Shown: positions 1 to 8,404 of the stretch, one piece after another
Layout: every line of letters begins with the position of its first letter
Numbering within the stretch: the first letter of the stretch is position 1
DNA from: Ralstonia pickettii
Lineage (GTDB): Bacteria > Pseudomonadota > Gammaproteobacteria > Burkholderiales > Burkholderiaceae
Assembly (NCBI RefSeq): GCF_030582395.1
Contig: NZ_CP104381.1
Location: 3,162,001 to 3,226,000, forward strand
DNA: 64,000 nt
Direction: 5' to 3'
The notes under the pieces: model-generated
The model's database searches: none
The model's input: only the letters and a program-made list of their open reading frames with translations
What the model was told of the DNA's origin: nothing
Program-made: the position numbers and the translations under genes

Positions 1-305
1 GTGCCGAGGTCGGCGCGCAGGCCGGGGCTGGTATCGGTGTTCTCGTCCAGCTTGAGGCTGGTCGAATCCGGCACCCCGCGGAACGACAGCGTGCCCCAGG
101 CATCGGGGTTGTCGCGCGGGTCGGCCAGCTTCAACGCGGGCGCTGCGGGCTTGCTGGCCTGAAGACCGGATTGCCCACCCGCGGGCGGTTCGCCGGGGAC
201 GGCGGCACAGCCCGCCAGCACCAGCAGCGCGGTGCCGTGCGTGAGCCAGGCACGCAGCGTGCGGCCGGCCGGAAGGCAGGAAATCGAATGGGTCAACTTG
301 AGCAT
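1..305 (-). CDS. Lipoprotein precursor, 3' part cut by the window edge
   Basis: The reading frame is open from an ATG at 305 to the left edge, about 101 codons. The N-terminus has a basic start, a hydrophobic stretch (ALLVLAGC) and a lipobox (L-A-G-C, Cys near residue 33). It is therefore probably an outer- or inner-membrane lipoprotein (inference from the signal). The mature part begins with a Pro/Gly/Ala-rich linker and then a stretch of ordinary globular composition (DNPDAWGTLSFRGVPDSTS). I do not recognise a family. The gene diverges from gloC across an AT-rich gap of about 200 bp (306-506). The visible piece is too short to assign a function. Confidence 0.7.
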   Translation of the reverse strand, partial: MLKLTHSISCLPAGRTLRAWLTHGTALLVLAGCAAVPGEPPAGGQSGLQASKPAAPALKLADPRDNPDAWGTLSFRGVPDSTSLKLDENTDTSPGLRADLG

Positions 306-506
306 GGCCGCGAGTCTAACATGCATGTTTTGATCGCTTATTTACATTTCCTATTAAAACGATCACATCATGCTGTCATCTCGCACCAATTTTGTAATAT
401 TTTCTTTCGGATGTAACAGCACACCCCGCAAGCCCAGTGCTGGCGCGGGCTCGGCCCGATACAATCGGGTTATCCCTGCCATGTGCAAATGCGCACACAA
501 GATCAC

Positions 507-1163
507 ATGAAAGTCGTTGTCGTCCCTGTTACGCCGTTTGAACAGAACTGCACGCTGCTGATTGGCGACGATGGCGCTGCCGCCGTCACCGATCCCGGCG
601 GCGATATCGACCGCATCCTGGCCGCCGCACAGCAGCACGGCGCACGCATCGAAAAAATCCTGCTCACGCACGGCCATGTCGACCACTGCGCCGCCGCCGA
701 CGCCCTGCGCACGCAGCTCGGCGTGCCGATCGAAGGGCCGCAGAAGGACGAGGCGTTCTGGATCGACCAACTGCCCATGCAGAGCCAGCGCTTTGGTTTT
801 CCGCCCGCCAAGGCGTTCGTGCCCGACCGCTGGCTCGAAGACGGCGACACCGTGGAAGCCGCCGGCCGCACGCTGCAGGTGTTTCACTGCCCGGGCCACA
901 CGCCCGGCCACGTGGTGTTCTTCAGCGCCGAAGACCGCGTGGCCATCGTCGGCGATGTGCTGTTTGCGGGGTCGATCGGTCGCACGGATTTTCCGCGCGG
1001 CAACCATGCGGACCTGATCAACGCGATCCGCACGAAGCTATGGCCGCTGGGCGACGACGTCACGTTTGTGCCGGGTCATGGGCCAGTCTCGACCTTTGGC
1101 GATGAGCGTGCCAGCAACCCGTACGTCGCCGATCGCCTGTTTGCCAACGAAGGCTCGGCATGA
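507..1163 (+). CDS. gloC: Metallo-beta-lactamase-fold hydrolase, glyoxalase II type (GloC/YcbL-like)
   Basis: The protein is 218 residues from the ATG at 507; an in-frame GTG at 483 is less likely because family members begin close to [14 protein letters not shown]. It carries the zinc-binding THGHVDH motif at about residues 54-60, a GHTPGHVVF segment, the metal aspartate in [16 protein letters not shown] and a late PGHGP histidine. That order is typical of the short YcbL/GloC branch of hydroxyacylglutathione hydrolases, which hydrolyse S-D-lactoylglutathione to D-lactate and glutathione in the cytoplasm. The length matches E. coli GloC. The stop overlaps the start of the next gene by 4 nt (ATGA), so the two are probably translationally coupled. 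The substrate is inferred from family membership. Confidence 0.85.
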   Translation: MKVVVVPVTPFEQNCTLLIGDDGAAAVTDPGGDIDRILAAAQQHGARIEKILLTHGHVDHCAAADALRTQLGVPIEGPQKDEAFWIDQLPMQSQRFGFPPAKAFVPDRWLEDGDTVEAAGRTLQVFHCPGHTPGHVVFFSAEDRVAIVGDVLFAGSIGRTDFPRGNHADLINAIRTKLWPLGDDVTFVPGHGPVSTFGDERASNPYVADRLFANEGSA

Positions 1164-1879
1164 GCGCAAACACCAACGAGAGCGCCAACGAGAGCGACGA
1201 CCCCTTCGCCGACACCGCACCCGCTGCGCCGGCGGACAAGCCCCGCCGCAAGCGCGGCAACCAGCCGCCCGACACGCGGCCCGAAATCTACGTCAGCACC
1301 GACATCGAGGCTGACGGCCCTATCCCCGGTCCGCATTCGATGCTGAGCTTCGCCAGCGCGGCGTACCTGGCCGACAAGACGCTCGTCGGCACGTTCGAAG
1401 CCAACCTGGAAACGCTGCCGGGCGCAGAGGGCCATCCTGTCCAGATGCAATGGTGGAAGACGCAGCCCGAGGCGTGGGCCGCGTGCCGCGCCAATCTGGA
1501 GGCACCCGAGGTGGCCTTGCCGCGTTACGTGGAGTGGGTCGAGAGCCTGCCCGGCAAGCCGGTGTTCGTGGCGTTTCCGGCGGGCTTCGATTTCACGTTC
1601 ATGTTCTGGTACATGATGCGTTTTGCCGGGCGCTCGCCGTTTGGGTGGGCCGCACTCGACATCAAGACGCTGGCCTTTGCGCTCACGGGCATGCCGTATC
1701 GGCGCAACGTCAAAGCGGCCTTTCCCGAGCACTGGCACGACCCGCTGCCGCACACGCATATCGCGCTGGATGACGCCAAAGAGCAAGGTGCGCTCTTCTG
1801 CAACATGCTCGCCGAACTGCGCAAGCGCGAAGCCGAGCGCGCCGCCGCACAATCGCCCCAACAATCTGCGCAGGATTGA
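1160..1879 (+). CDS. Putative 3'-5' exonuclease of the DEDD (DnaQ-like) fold
   Basis: The protein has 239 residues. After a charged, low-complexity N-terminus of about 45 residues comes [10 protein letters not shown], which looks like exonuclease motif I (D-x-E). A middle aspartate lies in [10 protein letters not shown] (motif II candidate), and [13 protein letters not shown] resembles motif III (H-x4-D). This is the acid and histidine spacing of DEDDh nucleases acting on DNA or RNA ends. The core is compact with no extra domains, so it is a stand-alone nuclease rather than a polymerase subunit. It overlaps gloC by 4 nt and shares its operon. The pairing with a glyoxalase has no obvious biochemical logic. 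The fold assignment is good; the substrate is unknown. Confidence 0.7.
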   Translation: MSANTNESANESDDPFADTAPAAPADKPRRKRGNQPPDTRPEIYVSTDIEADGPIPGPHSMLSFASAAYLADKTLVGTFEANLETLPGAEGHPVQMQWWKTQPEAWAACRANLEAPEVALPRYVEWVESLPGKPVFVAFPAGFDFTFMFWYMMRFAGRSPFGWAALDIKTLAFALTGMPYRRNVKAAFPEHWHDPLPHTHIALDDAKEQGALFCNMLAELRKREAERAAAQSPQQSAQD

Positions 1880-2152
1880 GCGCCGGACACATCACGCATC
1901 TGGCGAAGAACCGCACGCGGTTTGCCTCTTGCCCGCGTGATGCGCGCACCATGCCGCAACGCAACTTGCGGGCTCGCAAACCCGCGTCTACGCTGGGCTT
2001 GTGCGAGCGACCAGACGACTGCGCCACCCGGCGCCGACAAGCAAAGCCACTCGCATACGCCATTTGCTTGCCGTATCGTTTTCGGGCCGCACGTGCCCCC
2101 GACGCCGGTGCGTGCCGGCGTCGGCTATCAGCCAACAACGGGAGGTAGCGCG
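1880..2152 (+). other. Gap of 273 bp without a credible gene
   Basis: Overlapping open frames run through this stretch in both directions, but none has a good ribosome-binding site or recognisable protein. I see a possible leader for the small membrane protein that follows: a GGGAGGT Shine-Dalgarno sequence lies at 2140-2146. No clear terminator follows the nuclease gene. Confidence 0.4.
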
Positions 2153-2419
2153 GTGCGATTTTCCCGTGACGCGTTTGACACGCAACACTTGCGAGCGATG
2201 ACGGAACGCTTGCATTGGCATCGCAAATCCTCTGCGAAGGCGGTTCCGCTGAGCATGCGTGCGCAGCATCTGCATGACACGCACAGCGACGCGCACCACG
2301 ACGCAGAAGTCACGAAGGTCGCCATGGTCTCGACCGCGGCGGCGCTGGCAGTGGTGCTTGCCGCCCTGCTGGCAGTTGGTTTCGGGTCAGAAATGGCCCG
2401 ATGGATGGGCCTGGAATAA
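2153..2419 (+). CDS. Small His-rich single-span membrane protein
   Basis: The chosen start is GTG at 2153 because a strong GGGAGGT site lies seven bases upstream, giving 88 residues. Residues 1-50 are basic and rich in His (HLHDTHSDAHHD around 39-50). Residues 54-77 are a hydrophobic Ala/Leu/Val helix that can span a membrane, followed by a short polar tail. No family is recognised. The arrangement suggests an inner-membrane protein with a soluble N-terminal arm. The His cluster could bind metal, but nothing else supports that. An alternative start is the ATG at about 2200. Confidence 0.55.
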   Translation: MRFSRDAFDTQHLRAMTERLHWHRKSSAKAVPLSMRAQHLHDTHSDAHHDAEVTKVAMVSTAAALAVVLAALLAVGFGSEMARWMGLE

Positions 2420-2543
2420 CCCGGTGCCCTTGCGCGTCTTGACGGACGCAGCCCCGGCCCTCGCGCAAGGCGAGATACGGCCACCCCTGAACGGCCTGTG
2501 CGATGGAAATCGGCAGGCCGTTCAACTTTATGGGGCGCGCGAA

Positions 2544-2894
2544 TTACTTCAGGAACGCATCAAGCGCTTCAGGCGTGCGGCCGATGATGGCGCGGCCGTT
2601 GCGAACCAGCACCGGCCGCTGCAGCAGCTTCGGATGCGCTGCGATGGCTTTGAGCAGCGCGTCGTCCGATGCATCGGCCAGATTGAGGTGCGCGTATTCG
2701 TCTTCGTTTTCGCGGATCAGGCTGCGCAGCGGGGTGTCGAGTTGCGCGGCGAGCTGTTTGAGGTCGGCCAGCGTGGGCGGCGTGGTCAGGTATTCGATGA
2801 CCTCGAGCTGTTCGCCGTTCTTTGCTGTGAAGGATTGGGCTTGTTCGAGGGCGGAGCGGGATTTGGAGCAGCGGGGGTTGTGGTAGATCTGCAT
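2544..2894 (-). CDS. ArsC-family (thioredoxin-fold) reductase
   Basis: The protein is 116 residues from ATG 2894. The longer open frame begins upstream without similarity. It starts QIYHNPRCSKSR, with the family cysteine at residue 9, and has the RPVLV segment near residue 90 that supplies the conserved basic residue and cis-proline. This matches the glutaredoxin-linked ArsC/YfgD branch, in which the cysteine attacks arsenate (in true ArsC) and glutathione or glutaredoxin recycles it. No arsenic operon genes (arsR, arsB) are nearby, so a YfgD-like role of unknown substrate is as likely as arsenate reduction. The 5' flank lies beside the minimal palindrome at 2999-3053 and is unusually G/T-rich on the plus strand. 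Confidence 0.8.
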   Translation of the reverse strand: MQIYHNPRCSKSRSALEQAQSFTAKNGEQLEVIEYLTTPPTLADLKQLAAQLDTPLRSLIRENEDEYAHLNLADASDDALLKAIAAHPKLLQRPVLVRNGRAIIGRTPEALDAFLK

Positions 2895-2998
2895 GGGCTC
2901 TGGTTTTGGCTTGATGGAACGTGCAGCAATCTTAAGGGCTGGCAAGTGGTTGCTGGTTTCGTGGTTGATTGTGAGGGGGTTCGTGATTTTTGAGCTTG

Positions 2999-3053
2999 TT
3001 GGTGCACCCCTGTTTCATCCCCTGCCGGGACCGAAAGGGGGATGGACCACCAA
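2999..3053. repeat. Minimal copy (G) of the composite palindrome: two ends fused
   Basis: This is a 55-bp sequence from TTGGTGCACCCC to GGACCACCAA. Its left half matches the outermost end of the 0.5-kb elements described below (GTTTCATCCCCTGCC). Its right half matches their other end (GGGACCGAAAGGGGGATGG). The hairpins and centre of the full elements are absent. The right edge lies 24 nt beyond the stop codon of the M20 gene. Flanking composition is extreme: plus strand 2901-3000 has G37 T38 A14 C11, and 3061-3160 has C49 A28 G11 T12 (hand counts). Confidence 0.75.
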
Positions 3054-3077
3054 GGCAAAAACCCAAACAACCCCTAA

Positions 3078-4352
3078 TCACCCGCCCAACAACTCCCCCA
3101 CAGCACACCCCACCACCACAGTCGCGCCCCGCAGATCATTCAACCGCAGGTTTTCATCCGTGTTGTGCCCCCGCGCCTCCATCAACGTCCGCGGGCCCGC
3201 CCCATACAAAACCGTCGGCACGCCATGCGCCGTGTAATGCCGCGCATCGGTATACAGCGGCACGCCATGCACCGGCACATCGCCACCGAACACCGCTAAC
3301 GCATTCCGCCGTAGCGCGCCAATCAGGGCGTCCACGCCCGGCAATTCGGCAAGCGGCTGTGCCAAGAGAATGCGTTCCACTGCAACCTCGATCCCCGGCC
3401 GTTCTGCAGCCGCGTGCTCGATCACGGCGCGCAGTTCGCCTTCTGCATCGCGGCCGGCTTCTTCAGGAATCATCCGGCGGTCTACACGGAACGTCACCAG
3501 ATCGGGCACGACGTTGGTGTTGATGCCGCCCTGGATCAACCCGACGTTGAGCGTTGCGTGGTCGATGCCCGGCACGGAGGATGTGCGCGTGGCGAGTTCC
3601 GCGCGATAGGCATACACGGCTTGCAGGATATGCGTGGCCGCCTCGATGGCGTCGATGCCCGTATGCGGCATGGCAGCGTGTGCCTGCTTGCCTCGCACCG
3701 TCACCTGCACGTGCAGGCAGCCGTTGTGCGCCGAGGTGATGCCATAGGCAAAGCCGGCGGAGATGGCGTAATCGGGCTTGCTCAGGCCTTGGTCGAGCAG
3801 CCACTTCGGGCCGATATCGCCGCCGGTTTCTTCGTCGTAGGTGAAATGGAGTTCGACCGTGCCATTGAGCTTCGCGCCACGCTTTTCCGCGTCGATCAGC
3901 GCAAGCAGCGCCCACGTGTAGGTGGCAAAGTCCGACTTGGACACCGCCACGCCGCGGCCGAACATGGTGGGGCCGTGTTCGGTCTCGACGATCTCGCCGC
4001 CGTACGGGTCGTGCGTCCAGCCCAGGCCGGGCGGGACGACATCACCGTGTGCGTTCATGGCGACCGTGGGGCCGCCGCTGCCGAACGTGTGCCGCACGAT
4101 CAGGTTGGTGGCGCTGACCATGCCGACGGCACGTACCTGCGCCTGCGGCACGGCATGCGCCTCGACCGTCAGGCCCAGTGCCTCCAGCAGTGCCTTGGCG
4201 CGCGCGGCATGCGGGGCGCAATCGCCGGACGGGTTGTCCGACGGCACTTTCACCAGCTCGCGCAGGAAATCAATCTGCTGCGCGTGTGCCGATTCGACAA
4301 ACGCGCGGATGTCCGCATCGATGCCGGGATTCGCAAGTTGGGCCTGGGTCAT
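3078..4352 (-). CDS. M20-family metallo-amidohydrolase/peptidase (ArgE/DapE/allantoate amidohydrolase superfamily)
   Basis: The protein has 424 residues. It shows the M20 metal site in order: NAHGDVVPPG (metal His and catalytic Asp) near residue 100, TMFGRGVAVSKSD with a bridging acid, YDEETGGD (catalytic Glu and metal ligand) near 172-180, and a C-terminal ARGHNTDEN histidine. The dimerisation domain (RGKQAHAAMPHTGIDA) lies in the middle. Enzymes of this superfamily remove acyl or carbamoyl groups from amino acids or ureides using two metal ions. It sits downstream of allA and alc on the same strand, which suggests a ureide or carbamoyl substrate, but a hairpin at 4395-4423 separates it from them. 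It could equally be an unrelated ArgE-like deacylase. The 3' end abuts palindrome G. Confidence 0.75.
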   Translation of the reverse strand: MTQAQLANPGIDADIRAFVESAHAQQIDFLRELVKVPSDNPSGDCAPHAARAKALLEALGLTVEAHAVPQAQVRAVGMVSATNLIVRHTFGSGGPTVAMNAHGDVVPPGLGWTHDPYGGEIVETEHGPTMFGRGVAVSKSDFATYTWALLALIDAEKRGAKLNGTVELHFTYDEETGGDIGPKWLLDQGLSKPDYAISAGFAYGITSAHNGCLHVQVTVRGKQAHAAMPHTGIDAIEAATHILQAVYAYRAELATRTSSVPGIDHATLNVGLIQGGINTNVVPDLVTFRVDRRMIPEEAGRDAEGELRAVIEHAAAERPGIEVAVERILLAQPLAELPGVDALIGALRRNALAVFGGDVPVHGVPLYTDARHYTAHGVPTVLYGAGPRTLMEARGHNTDENLRLNDLRGATVVVGCAVGELLGG

Positions 4353-4394
4353 GTCGATGTCTCCCTGCTTGTGGTGGGACGGAGATTGAAAGTG

Positions 4395-4423
4395 ACTGAG
4401 CCCCCGTTGTGCGGGGGCTCAGT
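4395..4423 (-). terminator. Perfect 12-bp hairpin between allA and the M20 gene
   Basis: ACTGAGCCCCCG (4395-4406) pairs exactly with CGGGGGCTCAGT (4412-4423) around a 5-nt TTGTG loop. On the minus strand it follows the allA stop codon. Only a weak T-rich stretch (CACTTTC) follows, so it may act as an attenuator or an RNA 3'-end protector rather than a full terminator. Confidence 0.6.
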
Positions 4424-4445
4424 ATGGATGCCGATGAAGCGAGGT

Positions 4446-4973
4446 TTACAGCGCGGCCTGCATGGCCTCGGCGGTCAACCATACCGACTCGGCCAGGTCC
4501 TGCTCGTCGCAGTTGTGGCCTTCGCCACCGCGGTCGACGACAAGGAAATCGCTCACCTCGCCCAGCGCCAGCAACGGGTGATGCCACACGCCGCGCGCGT
4601 AGTTCACGCCTTGCCAGCCGCGCGAGACGAACGCGCGCAATTTCGATGGGTCCAGCTCGCCGGCCGGCGCCACGACCACCAGATACGGCTTGTCGTTCTG
4701 CGGGATGAAGGCCTGGCTGCCACGCGGGTGGCGCTCCAGCATCTTGACCTCGAACGGCAGCGTGCGCGGCTGGCCACGGAACAGGCTGATCAGCGCGCGG
4801 CCGCCCTCGCCCACATCCACGTTGGCGAGGTCATGAAAGCGGATGGTCGTGCCCTGGTTGATGGGGAATTGCTTGGCCCCTTCCAGCTCGATCACATCGC
4901 CAAACGGTGCGAAGGCTTCGCGCGTGAGCGGCTCGATGGTCAGTGCAACGCGTGCAGCGGTCTCTTGGCTCAT
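4446..4973 (-). CDS. allA: Ureidoglycolate lyase
   Basis: The protein is 175 residues from ATG 4973, which overlaps the allantoicase stop as ATGA (4970-4973). That overlap decides the start. The sequence follows the AllA pattern: [16 protein letters not shown] at the N-terminus, the glyoxylate/ureidoglycolate-binding barrel with [10 protein letters not shown] and [14 protein letters not shown] in the middle, and [13 protein letters not shown] with the conserved His pair in the C-terminal half. AllA splits (S)-ureidoglycolate into glyoxylate and urea in the cytoplasm. The glyoxylate can feed gcl, about 6 kb away. Tight coupling to alc supports the assignment. Confidence 0.9.
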   Translation of the reverse strand: MSQETAARVALTIEPLTREAFAPFGDVIELEGAKQFPINQGTTIRFHDLANVDVGEGGRALISLFRGQPRTLPFEVKMLERHPRGSQAFIPQNDKPYLVVVAPAGELDPSKLRAFVSRGWQGVNYARGVWHHPLLALGEVSDFLVVDRGGEGHNCDEQDLAESVWLTAEAMQAAL

Positions 4974-5980
4974 TCGAGCACCCCCCACAGGCGCAGACGC
5001 GACACACCGCCGTCCGGGAACATGTTGAAGCGCACGTGCGTCACGATACCGAGGTCGGCGATTTCCGCTTCGTAGTAATGCTGCAGGTCCATCTGCAGCT
5101 TCTGCTCGGGCAGCAGCGTCTGCCAGAACATCGCTTGCGTCTTCAGAGAACTGTCGGTGCCGCCCACCACGCGCGCGGCCTGGATGGAAACGCGGTCAGC
5201 GAAGTTGCCCTTGAAGTGCGCGGTGTCGACTTCGATTTTGCGGATGCGGCCCGGGTGGGCCAGGGCGATCACGCACCAGTCGTTGCCCGGTTCGCGGCGG
5301 CGGCGCGTTTCCCAACCGTCGCCCATGTTCACGCCACGGCCCGGCATCAGCATGCGCGAGGCCGGCCCGAAGTGCTCGTTGTTGGCTTCGACCACATAGG
5401 CGCCGTTTTCCATGGCGGCCAGGTCGATCAGCTTGGTGCGGTCCGCACCCTTCCAGTCGACCTGCGGCTGGCCATACACCCGCAGGCGCGCGATGCCGCC
5501 GTCCGGGAAGATGTTCAGTCGCAGATGCGTGAAGGCCTGCGGGCTGGTCACGGCCACATAGGCGTGGCTGTTGCCTTGCAGCGTGGTCGACGGAACGATC
5601 TCAGTCCACTGCGTGGCATCGGTCGGCTCGCCATCCGGCAGGTAGGCGGCTTCGATGGAAGCGGCCGGTGGGAAGTTGCCCGTGAAGTGGCTCGTGTCGA
5701 TATCCACACCCTTCACGACGCCCGGGCGGGCCAGGCGGACGATGCAATGGTCATAGCCCCCGTTGCGGCGACGGCGCGTTTCCCAGCCATCCATCCACTT
5801 GCCGTGGTCGTCGTACTTGCCGGGGATGAACACCGCCGGCTCGGGATTGAGCATGCGATCTTTCGGCGCGAAGAATTCGTCGGTCGCGAACGTGGCCTCG
5901 GCGCCAAGGCGGGGGTCCGCCAGGTTCGGATATCGGCGCGTGAAATCGGGCGCGTTCGGATCGAGCGTGGGCATCGCCAT
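4970..5980 (-). CDS. alc: Allantoicase (allantoate amidinohydrolase)
   Basis: The protein has 336 residues. The start at 5980 has an AAGGAG site 6 nt upstream. It contains the two homologous jelly-roll repeats typical of allantoicase: each repeat has a WETRRRR segment (about residues 66-72 and again past 220), then an HF-x-GNF segment ([10 protein letters not shown] and DTAHFKGNF) and a FPDGG-R-R segment ([15 protein letters not shown] and [15 protein letters not shown]). The enzyme hydrolyses allantoate to ureidoglycolate and urea. It is the first gene of the alc-allA unit and is divergent from dctA, with a candidate GntR operator in the shared 344-bp gap. Confidence 0.93.
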   Translation of the reverse strand: MAMPTLDPNAPDFTRRYPNLADPRLGAEATFATDEFFAPKDRMLNPEPAVFIPGKYDDHGKWMDGWETRRRRNGGYDHCIVRLARPGVVKGVDIDTSHFTGNFPPAASIEAAYLPDGEPTDATQWTEIVPSTTLQGNSHAYVAVTSPQAFTHLRLNIFPDGGIARLRVYGQPQVDWKGADRTKLIDLAAMENGAYVVEANNEHFGPASRMLMPGRGVNMGDGWETRRRREPGNDWCVIALAHPGRIRKIEVDTAHFKGNFADRVSIQAARVVGGTDSSLKTQAMFWQTLLPEQKLQMDLQHYYEAEIADLGIVTHVRFNMFPDGGVSRLRLWGVLE

Positions 5981-6324
5981 GTGGAACTCCTTGGTATTTG
6001 TCTCTGGATGTTATACGGCTGGCCCATCGAACAAAAACGACGAGTAAGTACACTCGAAACCGTGATGATGGGAACGCCGGAAGTGCAGCGTAAATGGCGG
6101 AAGCACAAGGCTTCGCGGGACTGCATGGGTCGATCCTAGCATGTGAATTCAAAAATTGCATACAAAAATTGGATCGCCTATGATGCCGTCAACGCTCGAC
6201 AATTCCTCGCAACAATTCGTTGCAATGCAGTGAGCGAAACAAAGCCGTGACAACAATCGCAGCAACCCGAACTAGACGATTGGGCGCGGCTTGAGACACC
6301 CCGTAATCCAAAGGAGGATTCACC
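5981..6324. promoter_or_regulatory. Divergent alc/dctA control region with a GntR-like dyad
   Basis: This 344-bp gap holds the promoters for alc (leftward) and dctA (rightward). An AT-rich segment at 6145-6175 contains two direct copies of CAAAAATTG and, between them, TTGCATACAA (6156-6165). That is a one-mismatch version of the TTG-N4-CAA dyad bound by many FCD-type GntR regulators. The GntR gene at 7703-8398 is the obvious candidate binder (inference). A second dyad, CGAGT-N6-ACTCG, lies near 6040. A strong AAAGGAGG site precedes dctA. Confidence 0.45.
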
Positions 6325-7665
6325 ATGCAACGCTTTACGCGCCCGTTGTTCGGGCAGGTTTTGATTGCCCTGGCGGTGGGCATCGCGCTGGGCATCTGGG
6401 CGCCCGAATTTGCGCAGAAGTTGCAGCCGCTCGGTGATGGCTTTCTGAAGTTGATCAAGATGTTGATCGCGCCGATCGTCTTCTCTGTCGTGGTGGTGGG
6501 GATTTGCGGCGCCGGCGAGCTGAAGAAGGTCGGGCGCGTGGGCGGCAAGGCCGTCATCTACTTTGAAATCGTCACGACGATTGCGTTGGCCCTGGGCATT
6601 GCGCTGGCCTATCTGTTCGGGCCCGGCCACGGCATGAATGTGGATCCGAAATCGCTCGATCCGGCGGCCATGGCGTCGTACATGACGACCGCCAAGCAGG
6701 TGGAATCGACTGGCGTTGCAGCGTTCTTCCTCAAGCTGATTCCCGATACGTTCGTCAGCGGCTTCGTGAAGGGCGACATCCTGCAGGTGCTGCTGGTGTC
6801 AATCCTGTTCGGCTGCTCGCTGTCGCTGCTGGGTGAGCGGACCAAGCCGCTGGTCAACCTGATCGATCAGCTCTCGCATGTGCTGTTCCGCATGATGGCC
6901 GTGATCATCCGGCTGGCACCGCTGGGCGTGCTGGGCGCGGTGGCCTTTACCGTCGGCAAGTACGGCGCGGGCTCGCTCAAGCAGCTTGGCTTCCTGGTAC
7001 TGCTGTTCTACGCAGCCGTGGCGCTGTTTGTGTTCGTGGTGCTCGGCACCATCCTGCGCATGGCGGGTTTCAACATCTTCAAGCTGATCCGGTTCCTGCG
7101 CGCGGAACTGCTGGTGGTGCTGGGCACGGCATCGTCCGACGCGGTGCTGCCGTCCATCATGAACAAGCTTGAAAAGATGGGCATCAAGCGCTCCGTGGTC
7201 GGCCTTGTCATCCCGACCGGCTATTCGTTCAACCTCGATGCGTTTTCGATCTATCTGACGCTGGCCGCCGTATTCATCGCACAGGCGACCAACACGCCGC
7301 TGGCCCTGCAGGACCTGCTGTTGATCCTGGGCGTGGCGCTCGTCACCTCGAAGGGCGCGCACGGCATCCCGGGTTCTGCCATCGTCATTCTGGCGGCCAC
7401 GCTGTCGGTCATTCCGGCCATTCCGGCCATCGGCCTGGTGCTGGTGCTCTCCGTCGACTGGTTCATCGGCATTGCCCGTGCGCTGGGCAACCTGATCGGC
7501 AACTGCGTCGCCACGGTGGTCATCGCGGCGTGGGAAAAAGACATCGACCGCGTGCGCGCCAATGCGGTGCTCGACGGCAAGATCGATATCACGGAAGAAG
7601 GCGAAGCGATTCCGCACGGCCTTGGCGTGGCGGCACCTGCAGCCCATACGCTGCCGCATGCCTGA
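6325..7665 (+). CDS. dctA: Dicarboxylate/cation symporter of the DAACS family (DctA-like)
   Basis: The protein has 446 residues with about eight hydrophobic helices and two re-entrant hairpins. Family signatures are present: IKMLIAPIVFSVVVVGI early, the serine-rich hairpin around LGTASSDAVLPSIMNK, the NLDAF motif (GYSFNLDAFSIYLTL) and TSKGAHGIPGSAIVIL. Length and sequence match DctA, which imports C4-dicarboxylates such as succinate, fumarate and malate with protons or sodium across the inner membrane. Its place between alc and a GntR regulator suggests it may carry an intermediate or co-substrate of the ureide/glyoxylate pathway (inference). The start is well supported by AAAGGAGG at about 6310. 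Confidence 0.9.
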   Translation: MQRFTRPLFGQVLIALAVGIALGIWAPEFAQKLQPLGDGFLKLIKMLIAPIVFSVVVVGICGAGELKKVGRVGGKAVIYFEIVTTIALALGIALAYLFGPGHGMNVDPKSLDPAAMASYMTTAKQVESTGVAAFFLKLIPDTFVSGFVKGDILQVLLVSILFGCSLSLLGERTKPLVNLIDQLSHVLFRMMAVIIRLAPLGVLGAVAFTVGKYGAGSLKQLGFLVLLFYAAVALFVFVVLGTILRMAGFNIFKLIRFLRAELLVVLGTASSDAVLPSIMNKLEKMGIKRSVVGLVIPTGYSFNLDAFSIYLTLAAVFIAQATNTPLALQDLLLILGVALVTSKGAHGIPGSAIVILAATLSVIPAIPAIGLVLVLSVDWFIGIARALGNLIGNCVATVVIAAWEKDIDRVRANAVLDGKIDITEEGEAIPHGLGVAAPAAHTLPHA

Positions 7666-7702
7666 AGCGGCTCGACTGCCGGACGGCGGTAAAATCGGTG
7701 CC

Positions 7703-8398
7703 ATGACTGAAACCACCGCCGCCGACATCTCCTCCGAAGGCATTGCCGATGACATCGCCCAGGCGATCGTCGCGCATCGGCTGCCGCCGGGCACCAAGCT
7801 GCGCGAAGAGGCGCTGGCGCGGGTCTACCACGTCAGCCGCACGAAGATTCGCGCGGCGCTGCTGATGCTGGCCAAGGACAAGCTGATCCGCATGGAGCCG
7901 GACCGCGGCGCCTTCGTCGCCAAACCCGACGAGACCGAGGCGCGCGAGGTCTTTGCAGTGCGCCGCGTGCTGGAGGTGGCGCTGGTGCGCGAGTTCATCG
8001 CGAAGGCGACGCCGGCCGATTACAAGCGGTTGGAAAAGCACCTGGCCGAAGAGCACAAGGTGGCGGCCAGCGGCGACTTGTCTGACGTCCCGCGCCGCAA
8101 TCGCCTGATGGCCGACTTTCACCTGCTGATGGCCGACGTGGTCGGGAACAGCGTGCTCAAGGAAATGCTGTACGAGCTTTCCGCCCGCAGCTCAGTGATC
8201 ACGATGATGTACCAGTCCACGTACGATGCCGTACGTTCGTCCGATGAACACACCGCTTTCCTGGAAGCCGCCAAGCGCGGTGATGTGGAAGGCGCCATCG
8301 CCCTGATGGAAGAGCACATGGCGCACACCGAGGCGTCACTCAAGTTCGAATCGCCGGGCGGCCGGGCGACGGATCTCGTAGCCGCCCTCCTCGCCTGA
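7703..8398 (+). CDS. GntR-family regulator, FCD subclass
   Basis: The protein is 231 residues from ATG 7703, 37 nt after dctA stops. Residues about 12-75 are a winged helix-turn-helix (IADDIAQAIVAHRLPPGTKL, then LARVYHVSRTKIRAALLML). Residues 85-220 are the all-helical FCD ligand domain, with RRVLEVALVREF, a DFHLLMADVVGN acid/histidine patch and DEHTAFLEAAKRGD that would hold a metal and a small carboxylate. Such proteins are usually repressors released by an organic acid. It likely controls dctA and alc from the dyad at 6156-6165; neither ligand nor site is proven. Confidence 0.85.
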   Translation: MTETTAADISSEGIADDIAQAIVAHRLPPGTKLREEALARVYHVSRTKIRAALLMLAKDKLIRMEPDRGAFVAKPDETEAREVFAVRRVLEVALVREFIAKATPADYKRLEKHLAEEHKVAASGDLSDVPRRNRLMADFHLLMADVVGNSVLKEMLYELSARSSVITMMYQSTYDAVRSSDEHTAFLEAAKRGDVEGAIALMEEHMAHTEASLKFESPGGRATDLVAALLA

Positions 8399-8404
8399 CC
8401 GCGC

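Noticed and set aside
1876..2148. Overlapping frames between the nuclease and the small membrane protein
   Set aside because: No ribosome site or family, and biased composition.
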